DNA of 64,000 bases, taken from contig SFEP01000004.1 of the NCBI GenBank assembly GCA_004557185.1, positions 1 through 64,000 of the forward strand, read 5' to 3'. The number at the start of each line of letters is the position of its first letter. The stretch's first letter is position 1. Positions 8,142 to 17,033 of this stretch are shown here, piece after piece. The stretch comes from Bacteroidales bacterium (GTDB taxonomy: Bacteria; Bacteroidota; Bacteroidia; Bacteroidales; Bacteroidaceae). A program made the translations under genes and the position numbers. The notes below the pieces were generated by a model, which saw only the letters and a program-made list of their open reading frames with translations, ran no database searches and was not told the DNA's origin.

Positions 8142-9926
8142 TCAGCGAGCGCCGCAGAGTTGGTCGTAATCGTCGGTGCCGTCCAGCAGTCGGGGCTGAG
8201 GGCAGAAGGCGGGGCTGAGGAGGTCGCGTTCCTTTATATAATAAGGAGTGCGGATGCCGGCCAGAGCGAGCAGCAGGTGGCCCACGTTGTCGGTCATGTA
8301 GGGGCGGTGCAGGGCGGCGTGGGCGCGTGCCACCACCTCGGGATGTCGCTGGCGGTAGACGTCGCTCATCCAGAGCACGAAGGGCACCTCGTGCTGCAGC
8401 CTGAGGCTGGCGGGGTCGTCAGAGTCGCAGCATCGGCCCATGTTGTCGTGCGCATCGTAGACCTCCTCGCCGTGGTCAGAGAGGTAGAGGAGCACGGCGT
8501 TGGCATGGCCGAAATGCGTAAAGAGGCGGCTCATCACAGAGTCGTTGTAGAGTGTAGCGTTGTCGTAGTCGGCCACCTCCTGGCGCTTGCCTTCGTCCAT
8601 CCAGCGCTGGCGGTTGGGCACGTCAGCGGGCTTGAAGCGCTCGAAGGCCGGGATGTGGGGAAAACGCTCGCTGGCCATGCTGTGCTGGCCGAGCAGGTGC
8701 ACCATCACGAGGCGGCGCACCGCAGTGGCGGGGTGGTGGCGGCAGTAGTCGTCCACCAATTCGCCGTCGTAGCGAAAGCCATGCGCATTCATCTCCGTGT
8801 AGGCCAACGGCGCCAATTCGCGGTGGTAAAAGAAGGAGTTGACGGCGAAGGTAAAGGGCGTCGTCGTGCCAAAATCGCGCTGGCCGTCCCAATAGTCCAC
8901 CTCGTAGCCTGCATCGCGGAAGAGGATGGGGAAAAACGGGTGGTCGAGCCAGCGCTCGCCCGCCCCCACACTGTTCAGGCAGAAGATGTGGCGCATGGCG
9001 TGGCTGGTGATGTGGTAGGGCGACACCACGTCGGTGAAGGCCAGCAAGCGTCCCGCCTCCTGTTCGCGCTGCATGCAGGGCGTGGTGGGCAGGCTGTAGC
9101 CGTAGAGTGCGGCGTGCCGCTTGATGTACGATTCGCCAACGACGAGCACCACCGTGAGGGTGTCAGCCGGTGCCGTGAGGGTGGCCTGATGTCGGCTCCG
9201 CTGGCAGCAGCGCACGGCATCGCGCAGTTCGCGGCGGGCCAGATGCAGCACGCGCACGGTGTAGAGTGTGCGACTGATGGGGTCGAAATGGCAATAGCCG
9301 GTGCACCCCATGGCCTGGCACACATCGTCGGTGTCGCGTGCGGTGAAGAGGGTGGTGTAACCGTCGAGGTAACTGATGCCGCCCAGCAGTGCCGCCAGTG
9401 CCACGCCTCCGCCCCACAAACGCACCTTGGGGCGTTGCGCCCAGTCGGCCCGCAGGCGGCGGTAGCGTTGCTCGGCCACAGCCACAGCCACACCCAGCAG
9501 CACGGCGATGGCCACATAGAGCAGAAAATGCGGTTGCAGCACATAAGCCCTCACAAACTCGCCCGCCTCGGCTCCGTGGGTTTCGGCCAGCAGTTGCACC
9601 ACGTCAGGTCCGATAATCTGCTTGAAATGGAACCACAGAAAGAGGTTTGTGGTGAAGAGCCCTATGCCCACAGCGTAACACACGGCGCGCACCCAGCGGC
9701 GTCCCGCGGCCATGCACATCAGGGCGAGCACATAGGCAAAAACAAAGCCCACGAGCATGGGCGCCACGCCGCGCCATCCGCGTTGCCCCGCCAGCAGCAT
9801 CTGCCAGTCCTTAGGATAGTTCAGCAGAATAAAGGTCACCACCAGCGGCAGTTCGCTCAGCAAGGGGCGCGACAGTGCACGCAGGCTTCGGCCCGCGAGG
9901 AGGCGTATCGTCTTCAAAGTTTGCAT
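8142..9926 (-). CDS. Phosphoethanolamine transferase paralogue 1 (EptA-like)
   Basis: A 594-residue enzyme: hydrophobic segments in residues 1-190, then the alkaline-phosphatase-fold domain. Candidate active-site residues by family alignment are Glu265 (VVGES), Thr307 (YHITS), His410 and His415 (HLLGQH), Asp484-His485 (LSDHGEE) and His493. In the EptA/MCR family the Thr carries the phosphoethanolamine intermediate and the others bind zinc. First gene of a three-gene run. A triple 84-bp promoter repeat lies directly upstream, its nearest -7 box 30 nt before the ATG. Residues about 421-594 are nearly identical to the same part of both paralogues, while the first 400 differ freely. Specificity (lipid A, core, or another glycan) is inference. 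Confidence 0.9.
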   Translation of the reverse strand: MQTLKTIRLLAGRSLRALSRPLLSELPLVVTFILLNYPKDWQMLLAGQRGWRGVAPMLVGFVFAYVLALMCMAAGRRWVRAVCYAVGIGLFTTNLFLWFHFKQIIGPDVVQLLAETHGAEAGEFVRAYVLQPHFLLYVAIAVLLGVAVAVAEQRYRRLRADWAQRPKVRLWGGGVALAALLGGISYLDGYTTLFTARDTDDVCQAMGCTGYCHFDPISRTLYTVRVLHLARRELRDAVRCCQRSRHQATLTAPADTLTVVLVVGESYIKRHAALYGYSLPTTPCMQREQEAGRLLAFTDVVSPYHITSHAMRHIFCLNSVGAGERWLDHPFFPILFRDAGYEVDYWDGQRDFGTTTPFTFAVNSFFYHRELAPLAYTEMNAHGFRYDGELVDDYCRHHPATAVRRLVMVHLLGQHSMASERFPHIPAFERFKPADVPNRQRWMDEGKRQEVADYDNATLYNDSVMSRLFTHFGHANAVLLYLSDHGEEVYDAHDNMGRCCDSDDPASLRLQHEVPFVLWMSDVYRQRHPEVVARAHAALHRPYMTDNVGHLLLALAGIRTPYYIKERDLLSPAFCPQPRLLDGTDDYDQLCGAR

Positions 9927-9955
9927 GATAGGGCACGTTTGTGGTTTTCAGAGTG

Positions 9956-10206
9956 CAAAGGTAGTGCAAGGCGAGAGCAGAGCAAAGGAAGATGCGAAGC
10001 ATTTTCCATTTGCTATGCCGAGCCGCAGCCTACCTTATCTAAAGGTAGTGCAAGGTGAGAGCAGAGCAAAGGAAGATGCGAAGCATTTTCCATTTGCTAT
10101 GCCGAGCCGCAGCCTACCTTATCCAAAGGTAGTGCAAGGCGAGAGCAGAGCAAAGGAAGATGCGAAGCATTTTCCATTTGCTATGCCGAGCCGCAGCCTA
10201 CCTTAT
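9956..10206 (-). repeat. 84-bp promoter repeat array, three units (upstream of 8142-9926)
   Basis: Units begin at 9957, 10041 and 10125, an exact 84-bp period. Read on the minus strand, the unit nearest the gene has TTTG, 19 nt (CTCTGCTCTCGCCTTGCAC), then TACCTTTG at 9963-9956, a full Bacteroidota promoter. The third unit also keeps TACCTTTG and the second has TACCTTTA. All three point at the transferase gene. Confidence 0.88.
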
Positions 10207-10309
10207 ATAATAATATGTGTATTCCGACGACGGCGCCCGTACTTTTGCCCCAACCTTCGGCATTCCGCATTTCCGTTTTTCCCATTTTTTCAAGATGGTG
10301 TTGCATCGC

Positions 10310-10335
10310 ACCTTTTCGTGAAGCCCGAGGAGCAG
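10310..10335. repeat. ACCTTTTC MITE-like element, partial copy
   Basis: GCACCTTTTCGTGAAGCCCGAG matches one end of the element seen at 53652-53722, without the other half. Confidence 0.5.
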
Positions 10336-10414
10336 TGCCCAAGCCGAATGGGTTGGGCGATGACTGGGCGAGGGAAGCACCCCCTTCTGACGGGCTCAGG
10401 AGCTGTCGAAAATA

Positions 10415-10678
10415 GATGCTACGTAAAAAAGTTTACGTACGACGTGATTTTTTTTACGTACGACGTGACATTTTTTACGTAGCACCCCGTTTTTCGCCTC
10501 CGCCACCCCGTAAAAAATAGATGCCGTGAAGAACACACTTCACGCAGTGCGCGTTTTTCTGCACGCCCTCCCCTTCAGACGACCCGCCGCCCCGCAAAAA
10601 ATAGATGCCGTGGGAAAAAGTGTCCACGGCGGGGAAAGTTTCTCCCACGGCGGGGTAAGTTTCTCCCACGGCATCCCG
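10415..10678. repeat. Composite palindromic repeat, locus b (TACGTA plus two CCGTG modules)
   Basis: A TACGTA module with two internal 21-bp units (10415-10485) is followed by the linker CCCCGTTTTTCGCCTCCGCC. Then comes a degenerate module starting AATAGATGCCGTGAAG (10517-10570) and a CCGTGG module (10606-10676), whose internal units GTGTCCACGGCGGGGAAA and TTTCTCCCACGGCGGGG repeat. Each module opens with ATAGATGC and closes near GCATC or GCACC before CCCGTT. Confidence 0.8.
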
Positions 10679-10835
10679 TTGACTTTTACTGATTTCACCC
10701 TACACTGTTGTCTTGCATTATCTGAAACAGTAGACAGCCTGTTTCGCCTTATTCTACACACGTGCTGCGGGAGGAGGCGGCGCGGCGGCGCAGACGGGCG
10801 GGGTGACGGACGAGGAGGCGAAACGGCGGATTTTC

Positions 10836-10866
10836 TTGGCGTTTCCCACGTCATGTAGTATATTTG
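10836..10866 (+). promoter_or_regulatory. Promoter of the outer-membrane protein gene
   Basis: TTGG (10836-10839), 19-nt spacer, TATATTTG (10859-10866), followed by the ATG at 10904. Close to consensus. Confidence 0.7.
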
Positions 10867-10903
10867 CAGGCCCTTCGGGCACGTTTCACCCTGATTTCTC
10901 CCT

Positions 10904-12148
10904 ATGGCCACTCCACGTCTCCCACATTCCGTGTCACGCCTGCTGCTCTGCCTGCTGCTCATGCTGCCGGCCGCTACGGTGCGCGCGCAGCTCGACTCGC
11001 TGGTGTACGTCAGTCCCGACAGTCTGCGCCACGACGGCAAGGGGGAGTTGCGCCTGGAAGTGGAGAACCTTACGTTTCTGCGCGACAACGAGTATAAAAG
11101 CGCTTGCGTAAAGGGCTACACGCTGCCGGGCTTGTGGTTGATGCCCACCTTCACCTACCAGCCGCTGCACAACCTGCAGTTGAGCGCGGGCATGTATATG
11201 CTGCATTATTGGGGCGCAAACAAGTATCCTAACCTGAACTACAGCGACCTGGCAGAGTGGAAGGGCGGACAAACGCAGCGTGGCTTTCACATTCTGCCCG
11301 TATTCAGGGCTCACTTCAAACCTACACGGAGGCTCGACATCGTGCTGGGCACGCTCTACGGTAAGGCGAACCACGGACTGGTGGAGCCACTCTACAGCGA
11401 CGAGAACATGCTCAGCACCGACCCCGAAACGGGGGCTCAGGTGAGATGGCGCACGCGGGTGGCCGACGTGGATGCCTGGATTAACTGGGAGAGTTTCATT
11501 TTTCGCAACGACAATCATCAGGAGTCGTTCAGCTTCGGCCTGAGCACCCGTCTGCGCCCCTCGCGCCGGGCTGCCCGCATGCAGTGGTATCTGCCCGTGC
11601 AACTGCTCTTTCAGCACCGCGGGGGCGAGGTGAACACCACGGCCGCCGACCGCGAGGTGAAGACCTGGCTGAACGCTGCCGTAGGGGCGGGCTTCAGACT
11701 GCCGCTGCACACTCGCATACCCGTGGCGCTGACGGGCGAGGCCACGGCATCGTGGTTCAGTCAGCAGTCGGGCACGGCGCTCCCCTTCGACAAGGGCTAC
11801 GGACTCTATGCCCGCCTGGGGGCCGAGGTGTGGCGCTGCCGCGTGCAGGCGGGCTACTGGCAGTGCCACGACTTCATTACGCTCTTTGGCAATCCGCACT
11901 TCGGCGCAGTGAGCATCGACGACCACAGCACCTGCCTGAAGAACCCGAAGATGCTCACGGCGCACCTGGAATATGCCGCCCCGCTGGGCAAAGGCTTTGC
12001 CTGGGGGCTGGATGCCAGAACCTATGCCCAACTGCCTGTGACGCTGACACATGCCGACGGCACCACCGAGCGCAAAGGCATGGCCGTGGGCTTTGCTGCG
12101 GGCATTTACCTACACATTTATCCCTCCTTCCTGCTACGCCGCTGGTGA
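10904..12148 (+). CDS. Predicted outer-membrane beta-barrel protein, family not recognised
   Basis: A 414-residue protein with an N-terminal signal peptide (hydrophobic SRLLLCLLLMLPAA, cleavage likely after VRAQ). Amphipathic beta-strand-like stretches follow, many with aromatic girdle residues (GMYMLHYWGANKYPNLNY; FAWGLDARTYAQLPV), ending in an aromatic-rich strand LHIYPSFLLRRW. This pattern fits a barrel of roughly 12-16 strands in the outer membrane. I see no plug, TonB box or enzyme motif. Neighbours give no functional clue. Similar uncharacterised barrels are common in Bacteroidales; function unknown. Confidence 0.65.
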   Translation: MATPRLPHSVSRLLLCLLLMLPAATVRAQLDSLVYVSPDSLRHDGKGELRLEVENLTFLRDNEYKSACVKGYTLPGLWLMPTFTYQPLHNLQLSAGMYMLHYWGANKYPNLNYSDLAEWKGGQTQRGFHILPVFRAHFKPTRRLDIVLGTLYGKANHGLVEPLYSDENMLSTDPETGAQVRWRTRVADVDAWINWESFIFRNDNHQESFSFGLSTRLRPSRRAARMQWYLPVQLLFQHRGGEVNTTAADREVKTWLNAAVGAGFRLPLHTRIPVALTGEATASWFSQQSGTALPFDKGYGLYARLGAEVWRCRVQAGYWQCHDFITLFGNPHFGAVSIDDHSTCLKNPKMLTAHLEYAAPLGKGFAWGLDARTYAQLPVTLTHADGTTERKGMAVGFAAGIYLHIYPSFLLRRW

Positions 12149-12263
12149 GCCCTGCCACACTGGGCCGGGCAGGTGGACGAAGCACTTTTTCACCTTACAC
12201 GAGGTGCGAAGTACGCAGTTTTTCGTAACTTCGCGCCAAATGTTAGACTACTAAACTGAACAC

Positions 12264-12536
12264 ATGAATACATCTACACACGCTGCCCAGGAGCACAGCG
12301 ACATGCTGGCTCAGGGCATGTCGAACATCTACGACGCCGTGAGCACCTCTACCGCCTCGGCCATCAAACAGGAACTGATGGATCACTTTGGCAAGGGCCT
12401 CTACTACCGCATGAAGAGCGGCGAAAAGCACATTACGCCCGAACAGCAGGCCTTCATTGCCGCTACCTTTGAGAAGCACGGCGTAACCACGCCTCCCGTT
12501 TACGACCATATGCTCGCTGCCTCTACGCAGCACTAA
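12264..12536 (+). CDS. Small hypothetical protein, 90 residues
   Basis: Starts MNTSTHAAQEHSDM. Soluble, mostly helical by composition, no signal peptide, no recognised motif; one segment (MDHFGKGLYYRMKSGEKHIT) is mixed charged and aromatic. It has codon use like its neighbours and a GC-rich hairpin (12559-12596) just after the stop, so it looks like a real, separately transcribed gene. It is followed by the dnaX promoter repeats. Function unknown. Confidence 0.6.
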   Translation: MNTSTHAAQEHSDMLAQGMSNIYDAVSTSTASAIKQELMDHFGKGLYYRMKSGEKHITPEQQAFIAATFEKHGVTTPPVYDHMLAASTQH

Positions 12537-12558
12537 GCAACACGGTCAGCACACTACA

Positions 12559-12596
12559 ACACGGCCGCAACAGGACACCCTGCCTGCTGCGGCCGT
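12559..12596 (+). terminator. Terminator after the 90-residue protein
   Basis: CACGGCCGCA and TGCGGCCGTG form a 10-bp perfect stem; the tail AATATTTGGG is only weakly T-rich. Confidence 0.5.
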
Positions 12597-12636
12597 GAAT
12601 ATTTGGGAGATAGGACAGCAGGCGGCGCGGAACGAA

Positions 12637-12860
12637 ATTGCAAATCTTGCAGCTTTGCATTTTGTCCTCCTCTAGCCTTGCACTAACTTTAGATAAGATA
12701 GGCGGCGGCTCGGGATGAAAAATGCAAATCTTGCAGCTTTGCATTTTGTCCTCCTCTCGCCTTGCACTATCTTTGGATAAGTTAGGCTGCGGCTCGGGAT
12801 GAAAAATGCAAATCTTGCAGCTTTGCATTTTGTCCTCCTCTCGCCTTGCACTATCTTTGC
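12637..12860 (+). repeat. 84-bp promoter repeat array, three units (upstream of dnaX)
   Basis: The motif GCAAATCTTGCAGCTTTGCA recurs at 12640, 12724 and 12808, an 84-bp period. The last unit has TTTG (12829-12832), 19 nt, TATCTTTG (12852-12859), about 67 nt before the dnaX ATG. The middle unit also has TATCTTTG and the first TAACTTTA. This is the same family as 9956-10206, here in plus orientation, again pointing at the gene. Confidence 0.88.
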
Positions 12861-12926
12861 ACACAGGCTATGCTTTGACCACGCAGTAACGCATAGCCCA
12901 CACCTTCCTTATTTTCTTCACAAGGC

Positions 12927-14741
12927 ATGGACCCATACATCGTTTCGGCGCGGAAATACCGCCCTACCACCTTCGACAGCGTCGTGGGACAGGAAGCCCT
13001 GACCACTACGCTCAAGAGCGCCATAGCCGCCGGCAAACTGGCTCACGCCTACTTGTTCTGCGGACCACGCGGCGTGGGCAAAACAACCTGCGCACGCATC
13101 TTTGCACGTACCATCAACTGCCTCAACCCTACGCCGACGGGCGACCCCTGCGGCTCTTGCGAGAGTTGCATGGCATTTCAGGAACAACGATCCTTTAATA
13201 TACAGGAACTGGACGCGGCTTCGAACAACTCCGTCGACGACATGCGCGAACTCATCGACAAGGTGCAGATTCCGCCCCAGGTGGGCCGCTACAAGGTGTT
13301 TATCATCGACGAAGTGCACATGCTCTCGACGGCCGCCTTCAACGCCTTCCTGAAAACACTCGAGGAGCCGCCCGCACACGCCATCTTCATTTTGGCCACT
13401 ACGGAGAAGCACAAAATTCTGCCCACCATTCTGAGCCGATGCCAGATTTTCGACTTCCAGCGCATGACGGTGGCCGACATCGTGAAGCACCTGCTGTATG
13501 TGGCCCAAAGCGAGGGCATCACATGCGACACCGAGGCGCTGCACGTGATTGCCGAAAAAGCCGACGGTGGCATGCGCGACGCACTATCCATCTTCGACCA
13601 GGTGGCAAGCTTCTGCGGCGGAAACATTACCTACGCCAAGGTGATTGAGGACCTCAACGTGCTCGACTACGACGAGTATTTCAGCATGACCAACCACCTG
13701 CTCAAAGTGGAGGTGCCGCAGGCCATGCTGCAGCTGAACGGCATTCTGGCCAAGGGCTTCGACGCCCGCATCTTCATCAACGGCTTGGCAGGACACCTGC
13801 GCAACGTGCTGATGTGCCGCGACGCTCAGACGCTACCCCTGCTCGACGTGAGCGACCAAGTGAGGCAACGCTACCAAGAACAGGCCACGCGCTGCAAACC
13901 CACCTGGCTCTACTCCGCCATTCGACTCTGCACGCAGTGCGACCAGAACTACCGCACGGCGGGCAACAAACGGCTGCTGGTGGAACTGACGCTCATCGAG
14001 GCGGCACAGGCCGCGGCCGACGACGAAGGGGCAGGCTGTGGGCGTGGCCCTATACGTAAACTAAAACCCCTGTTCCAAGCTCCCGCCGCCCAGCAGGCCG
14101 CAGCAGGAGCACCCGCCACAAAGGTGCCGGCACAGGCACCGCAGCACCCAACCGCTACCGCGCAACCTGCACCGGCCCCGCAGCCTGCCGCTGCCAGCAC
14201 CCCACCCCGCCCCGCCACTTCAAGGCCGCGACGGGTGGTGGCCTCACTCTCCATCAACGCGCTCGGAAGGGACTATGACCTGAAGCGCCAGCAGGCCACA
14301 CAGGCCACACAGCAAGAAGCCGCAACCACAGGCCGAGGCACCACGGCCGCACAGACCACAGGCCGAGGTGTGCGCCTGCAACCCTTCGACGACGACCGCC
14401 TCACTTACTACTGGTTCAGTTTTGCCCAAAAACTGCCACAGGAGCAGAACGCTATGGCGGGACGACTCAAAAACATGCAGCCGCACGTCACCCAGAACTG
14501 GCAGGTGGAGGTGACGCTCGACAACGAGTTTGTGCTCGAACACATGACGCGCCTCCGTCCCAGCCTGACGGCCTATCTGCGTGAGCAACTGGCCAACGAC
14601 GCCATACAGCTGGTGTACCACGTGGCGGCCAAGGACGCACAGCACCGACCCTACAGCCAGAAGGAGAAATTGCAGGACATGCTCAGCCGCAGCCCCGAAC
14701 TGGCCGAACTCTGCCGCAACCTGCAACTGGAACTGGCGTAA
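12927..14741 (+). CDS. dnaX: DNA polymerase III subunits gamma and tau
   Basis: A 604-residue AAA+ clamp-loader subunit. It starts MDPYIVSARKYRPTTFDSVVG. The Walker A GPRGVGKT is at 46-53, the zinc cysteines at 64, 75, 78 and 81, Walker B (FIIDEVH) near 125-131, and the sensor-1/SRC region at TILSRCQIFDF. After the clamp-loader part (to about 370) a low-complexity Ala/Pro/Gln linker runs to about 480. The C-terminal tau-like domain ends in CRNLQLELA. No obvious slippery A-tract for making a short gamma form was noticed. Driven by the 84-bp promoter array. Confidence 0.96.
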   Translation: MDPYIVSARKYRPTTFDSVVGQEALTTTLKSAIAAGKLAHAYLFCGPRGVGKTTCARIFARTINCLNPTPTGDPCGSCESCMAFQEQRSFNIQELDAASNNSVDDMRELIDKVQIPPQVGRYKVFIIDEVHMLSTAAFNAFLKTLEEPPAHAIFILATTEKHKILPTILSRCQIFDFQRMTVADIVKHLLYVAQSEGITCDTEALHVIAEKADGGMRDALSIFDQVASFCGGNITYAKVIEDLNVLDYDEYFSMTNHLLKVEVPQAMLQLNGILAKGFDARIFINGLAGHLRNVLMCRDAQTLPLLDVSDQVRQRYQEQATRCKPTWLYSAIRLCTQCDQNYRTAGNKRLLVELTLIEAAQAAADDEGAGCGRGPIRKLKPLFQAPAAQQAAAGAPATKVPAQAPQHPTATAQPAPAPQPAAASTPPRPATSRPRRVVASLSINALGRDYDLKRQQATQATQQEAATTGRGTTAAQTTGRGVRLQPFDDDRLTYYWFSFAQKLPQEQNAMAGRLKNMQPHVTQNWQVEVTLDNEFVLEHMTRLRPSLTAYLREQLANDAIQLVYHVAAKDAQHRPYSQKEKLQDMLSRSPELAELCRNLQLELA

Positions 14742-14962
14742 GGACGCCCGCAGAAGGCTGACGGCGGACAGCCATTGGATTTCCACCAATTTTAGGAAAG
14801 GGGAATGCTACTGATTTGCCCTGACAACTTTCCCCCTTATCGCTGCATGCAGCATGGCTGAATGAGCAGCATCCACCATTATCCGCCCCAACAAACGAGA
14901 ACGCTCTCGACAGGAGGGCAAAGGAAACGCATCTTTACAAACAAAAACATACGACACTCACA

Positions 14963-15727
14963 ATGGAAAATGTGCCCAACTGGTATGTCACCGTGGCATA
15001 CGAACTCTTCACCGACAACGAAAAAGGCATTCACGAACTGATGGAGAAGGCTCCCGAGGAGCACCCCTTCCAGTTCATCACCGGCCTCGGCATGGCCCTC
15101 GACAGCTTCGAGGCCAAAATTGCGCCCCTGGCCGAGGGCGAGGCTTTCGACTTCACCCTGCCCGTTGACGAAGCCTACGGTCCCTATGTGCAGGAACACG
15201 TGGTGGAACTCGACAAGAAACTCTTCTGCATCAACGACCGCTTCGACAAGAACGCCGTCTACCCCGGCGCCGTGCTGCCACTCGTCAACGCCGACGGCAA
15301 CCGCTTTCAGGGCTTGGTGCTCGAGGTGAAAGAGGGCACTGTGGTCATCGACCTCAACCACCCGCTCGCCGGCAAAGACCTGCACTTCCGCGGTCGGGTG
15401 GTGACGAAGCGCGCCGCCACCAACGACGAAATTCAAGGCACGCTGAACATGCTCAGCGGCGAGGGATGCGGCTGTGGTTGCGATGACTGCGGCGGCGGAT
15501 GCCACGAGCACGAAGGCGAATGCTGCCACCACGACGAGGAACACGGCTGCTGCGGCGGACACGGACACGAGCACGGCGAGGAACACGGCTGCTGCGGACA
15601 CGGCAAAGGACACCACGGCGAACACGGACACCACGGCGAACACGGCTGCTGCGGCGGACACGGACACGAGCACGGCGGCGAACACGGCTGCTGCGGCCAC
15701 GGCAAAGGACACCACGGCGAAGCCTGA
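14963..15727 (+). CDS. slyD: SlyD-like FKBP peptidyl-prolyl isomerase with a long Cys/His metal-binding tail
   Basis: A 254-residue protein. Residues 1-165 are FKBP with the SlyD insert-in-flap chaperone domain: the start [40 protein letters not shown], and [17 protein letters not shown]. From about 172 the tail is almost only Cys, His, Gly, Glu and Lys, in an imperfect repeat ([24 protein letters not shown]). SlyD tails usually bind nickel for hydrogenase; this one is much longer and has several CC pairs. No nickel enzyme is nearby. The repeats are visible in the DNA at 15541-15726. A rho-independent terminator follows at 15751-15776. Confidence 0.92.
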   Translation: MENVPNWYVTVAYELFTDNEKGIHELMEKAPEEHPFQFITGLGMALDSFEAKIAPLAEGEAFDFTLPVDEAYGPYVQEHVVELDKKLFCINDRFDKNAVYPGAVLPLVNADGNRFQGLVLEVKEGTVVIDLNHPLAGKDLHFRGRVVTKRAATNDEIQGTLNMLSGEGCGCGCDDCGGGCHEHEGECCHHDEEHGCCGGHGHEHGEEHGCCGHGKGHHGEHGHHGEHGCCGGHGHEHGGEHGCCGHGKGHHGEA

Positions 15728-15750
15728 ACGGGCACGCCCAAGCTACATCT

Positions 15751-15776
15751 ACCCCGGGGCATGCGTCTCCGGGGTT
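15751..15776 (+). terminator. Terminator after slyD
   Basis: ACCCCGG and CCGGGGT pair around an 11-12 nt loop, followed by TTTCTG. Confidence 0.55.
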
Positions 15777-15884
15777 TCTGCTACTTACGGACTACGGCCA
15801 CGCACCGCTGACACGGCACCGCGCAACGCACACAACTGCCACCTCAGCCCGGCGGGCCGCCCAACCTCTAAACCTTTCTGCACA

Positions 15885-16961
15885 GTGAACACATTCGGAC
15901 ACGTTTACCGCCTCACCACTTTCGGCGAGAGCCACGGCCCCGGCGTGGGCGGCGTCATCGACGGCATGCCTGCGGGCATCGAGGTGGACCTTGACTTCAT
16001 ACAGGCCGAACTTGACCGTAGGCGTCCCGGTCAGAGCACACTCGTCACAGCCCGCAAGGAGGCCGACCGCGTGGAGTTGCTCTCAGGCGTCTTCGAGGGA
16101 CGCACCACAGGATGCCCCATCGGGTTTTTGGTGCGCAACGAAAACCAGCACTCAGCCGACTACGAGAACATGCGCCACCTTTTCCGTCCCTCACACGCCG
16201 ACTTCACCTACCAAAGCAAATACGGCCTGCGCGACCACCGCGGCGGGGGTCGCACTTCAGCCCGCGAAACGATAGCCCGCGTGGTGGCCGGTGCCTTCGC
16301 CAAACTGGCGCTGCGCTCCTTGGGCATCAGCGTCACGGCCTACACCTCGCAGGTGGGCCACATTGCCCTCTCGGGCTCCTACACCGACTACGACCTCTCG
16401 CTGGCCGAAACGAACGCCGTGCGCTGCCCCGACGCCGCCACGGCCGAACGCATGGCCAGCCTCATCATGCAAGTGAAGGGCGAGGGCGACACCATAGGGG
16501 GCATCATCACCTGCGTGGTGAAGGGCTGCCCCGCAGGCCTTGGCGAGCCCGTAGCCGGCAAGTTGCACGCCGAGTTAGGCGCGGCGATGCTCAGCATCAA
16601 CGCCGTGAAGGGCTTTGAATACGGCGCGGGCTTCGGCGGCGTCGGCATGCGCGGCTCGGAGCAGAACGACGTCTTCGTGCCCGACGGCCAGGGCGGCATC
16701 ACCACCCGCACCAACCACAGCGGCGGCATACAGGGCGGCATCAGCAACGGGCAGGACATTTACTTCCGCGTAGCCTTCAAGCCCGTAGCCACCCTGCTGC
16801 GCGAACAACATACCGTGAACGACAGCGGCGAGGCCGTGGTGCTGAAGGCCCGCGGCCGGCACGACGCCTGCGTCTTGCCGAGGGCCGTTCCTGTGGTCGA
16901 AGCCATGGCTGCACAGGTGATTTTGGATAATTACCTGCTGAACAACATTTACAAAGGTTAA
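15885..16961 (+). CDS. aroC: Chorismate synthase
   Basis: A 358-residue enzyme that makes chorismate from EPSP with reduced FMN, the last shikimate step. I chose a GTG start at 15885 because it gives the family N-terminus [20 protein letters not shown]. The longer frame upstream overlaps slyD in another frame and reads as nonsense. Conserved signatures: [61 protein letters not shown] and [11 protein letters not shown]. Full length. Apparently monocistronic; a promoter for a possible small RNA lies 36 nt past the stop. Confidence 0.97.
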   Translation: MNTFGHVYRLTTFGESHGPGVGGVIDGMPAGIEVDLDFIQAELDRRRPGQSTLVTARKEADRVELLSGVFEGRTTGCPIGFLVRNENQHSADYENMRHLFRPSHADFTYQSKYGLRDHRGGGRTSARETIARVVAGAFAKLALRSLGISVTAYTSQVGHIALSGSYTDYDLSLAETNAVRCPDAATAERMASLIMQVKGEGDTIGGIITCVVKGCPAGLGEPVAGKLHAELGAAMLSINAVKGFEYGAGFGGVGMRGSEQNDVFVPDGQGGITTRTNHSGGIQGGISNGQDIYFRVAFKPVATLLREQHTVNDSGEAVVLKARGRHDACVLPRAVPVVEAMAAQVILDNYLLNNIYKG

Positions 16962-16996
16962 AAGACTACATTTTGCAAAGAAAAGTTTGCAACACC

Positions 16997-17027
16997 TTGC
17001 CTTAAATAAAACTTACCTCTATATTTG
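16997..17027 (+). promoter_or_regulatory. Orphan promoter downstream of aroC
   Basis: TTGC (16997-17000), 19-nt spacer, TATATTTG (17020-17027). No reading frame follows before a terminator, which suggests a non-coding transcript. Confidence 0.6.
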
Positions 17028-17033
17028 CAACAT

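Larger units (their letters stand above)
9927..10903. other. 977-bp repeat-rich intergenic region
   Basis: No gene is supported. The region holds the 84-bp promoter array, a half copy of the ACCTTTTC element (10310-10335), a three-module palindromic repeat (10415-10678) and the promoter of the next gene. Confidence 0.7.

Noticed and set aside
15474..15884. A longer chorismate synthase start reading through the slyD tail in another frame
   Set aside because: The added sequence is Ala/Thr-rich shadow of the Cys/His repeat, and the family starts at the GTG at 15885.
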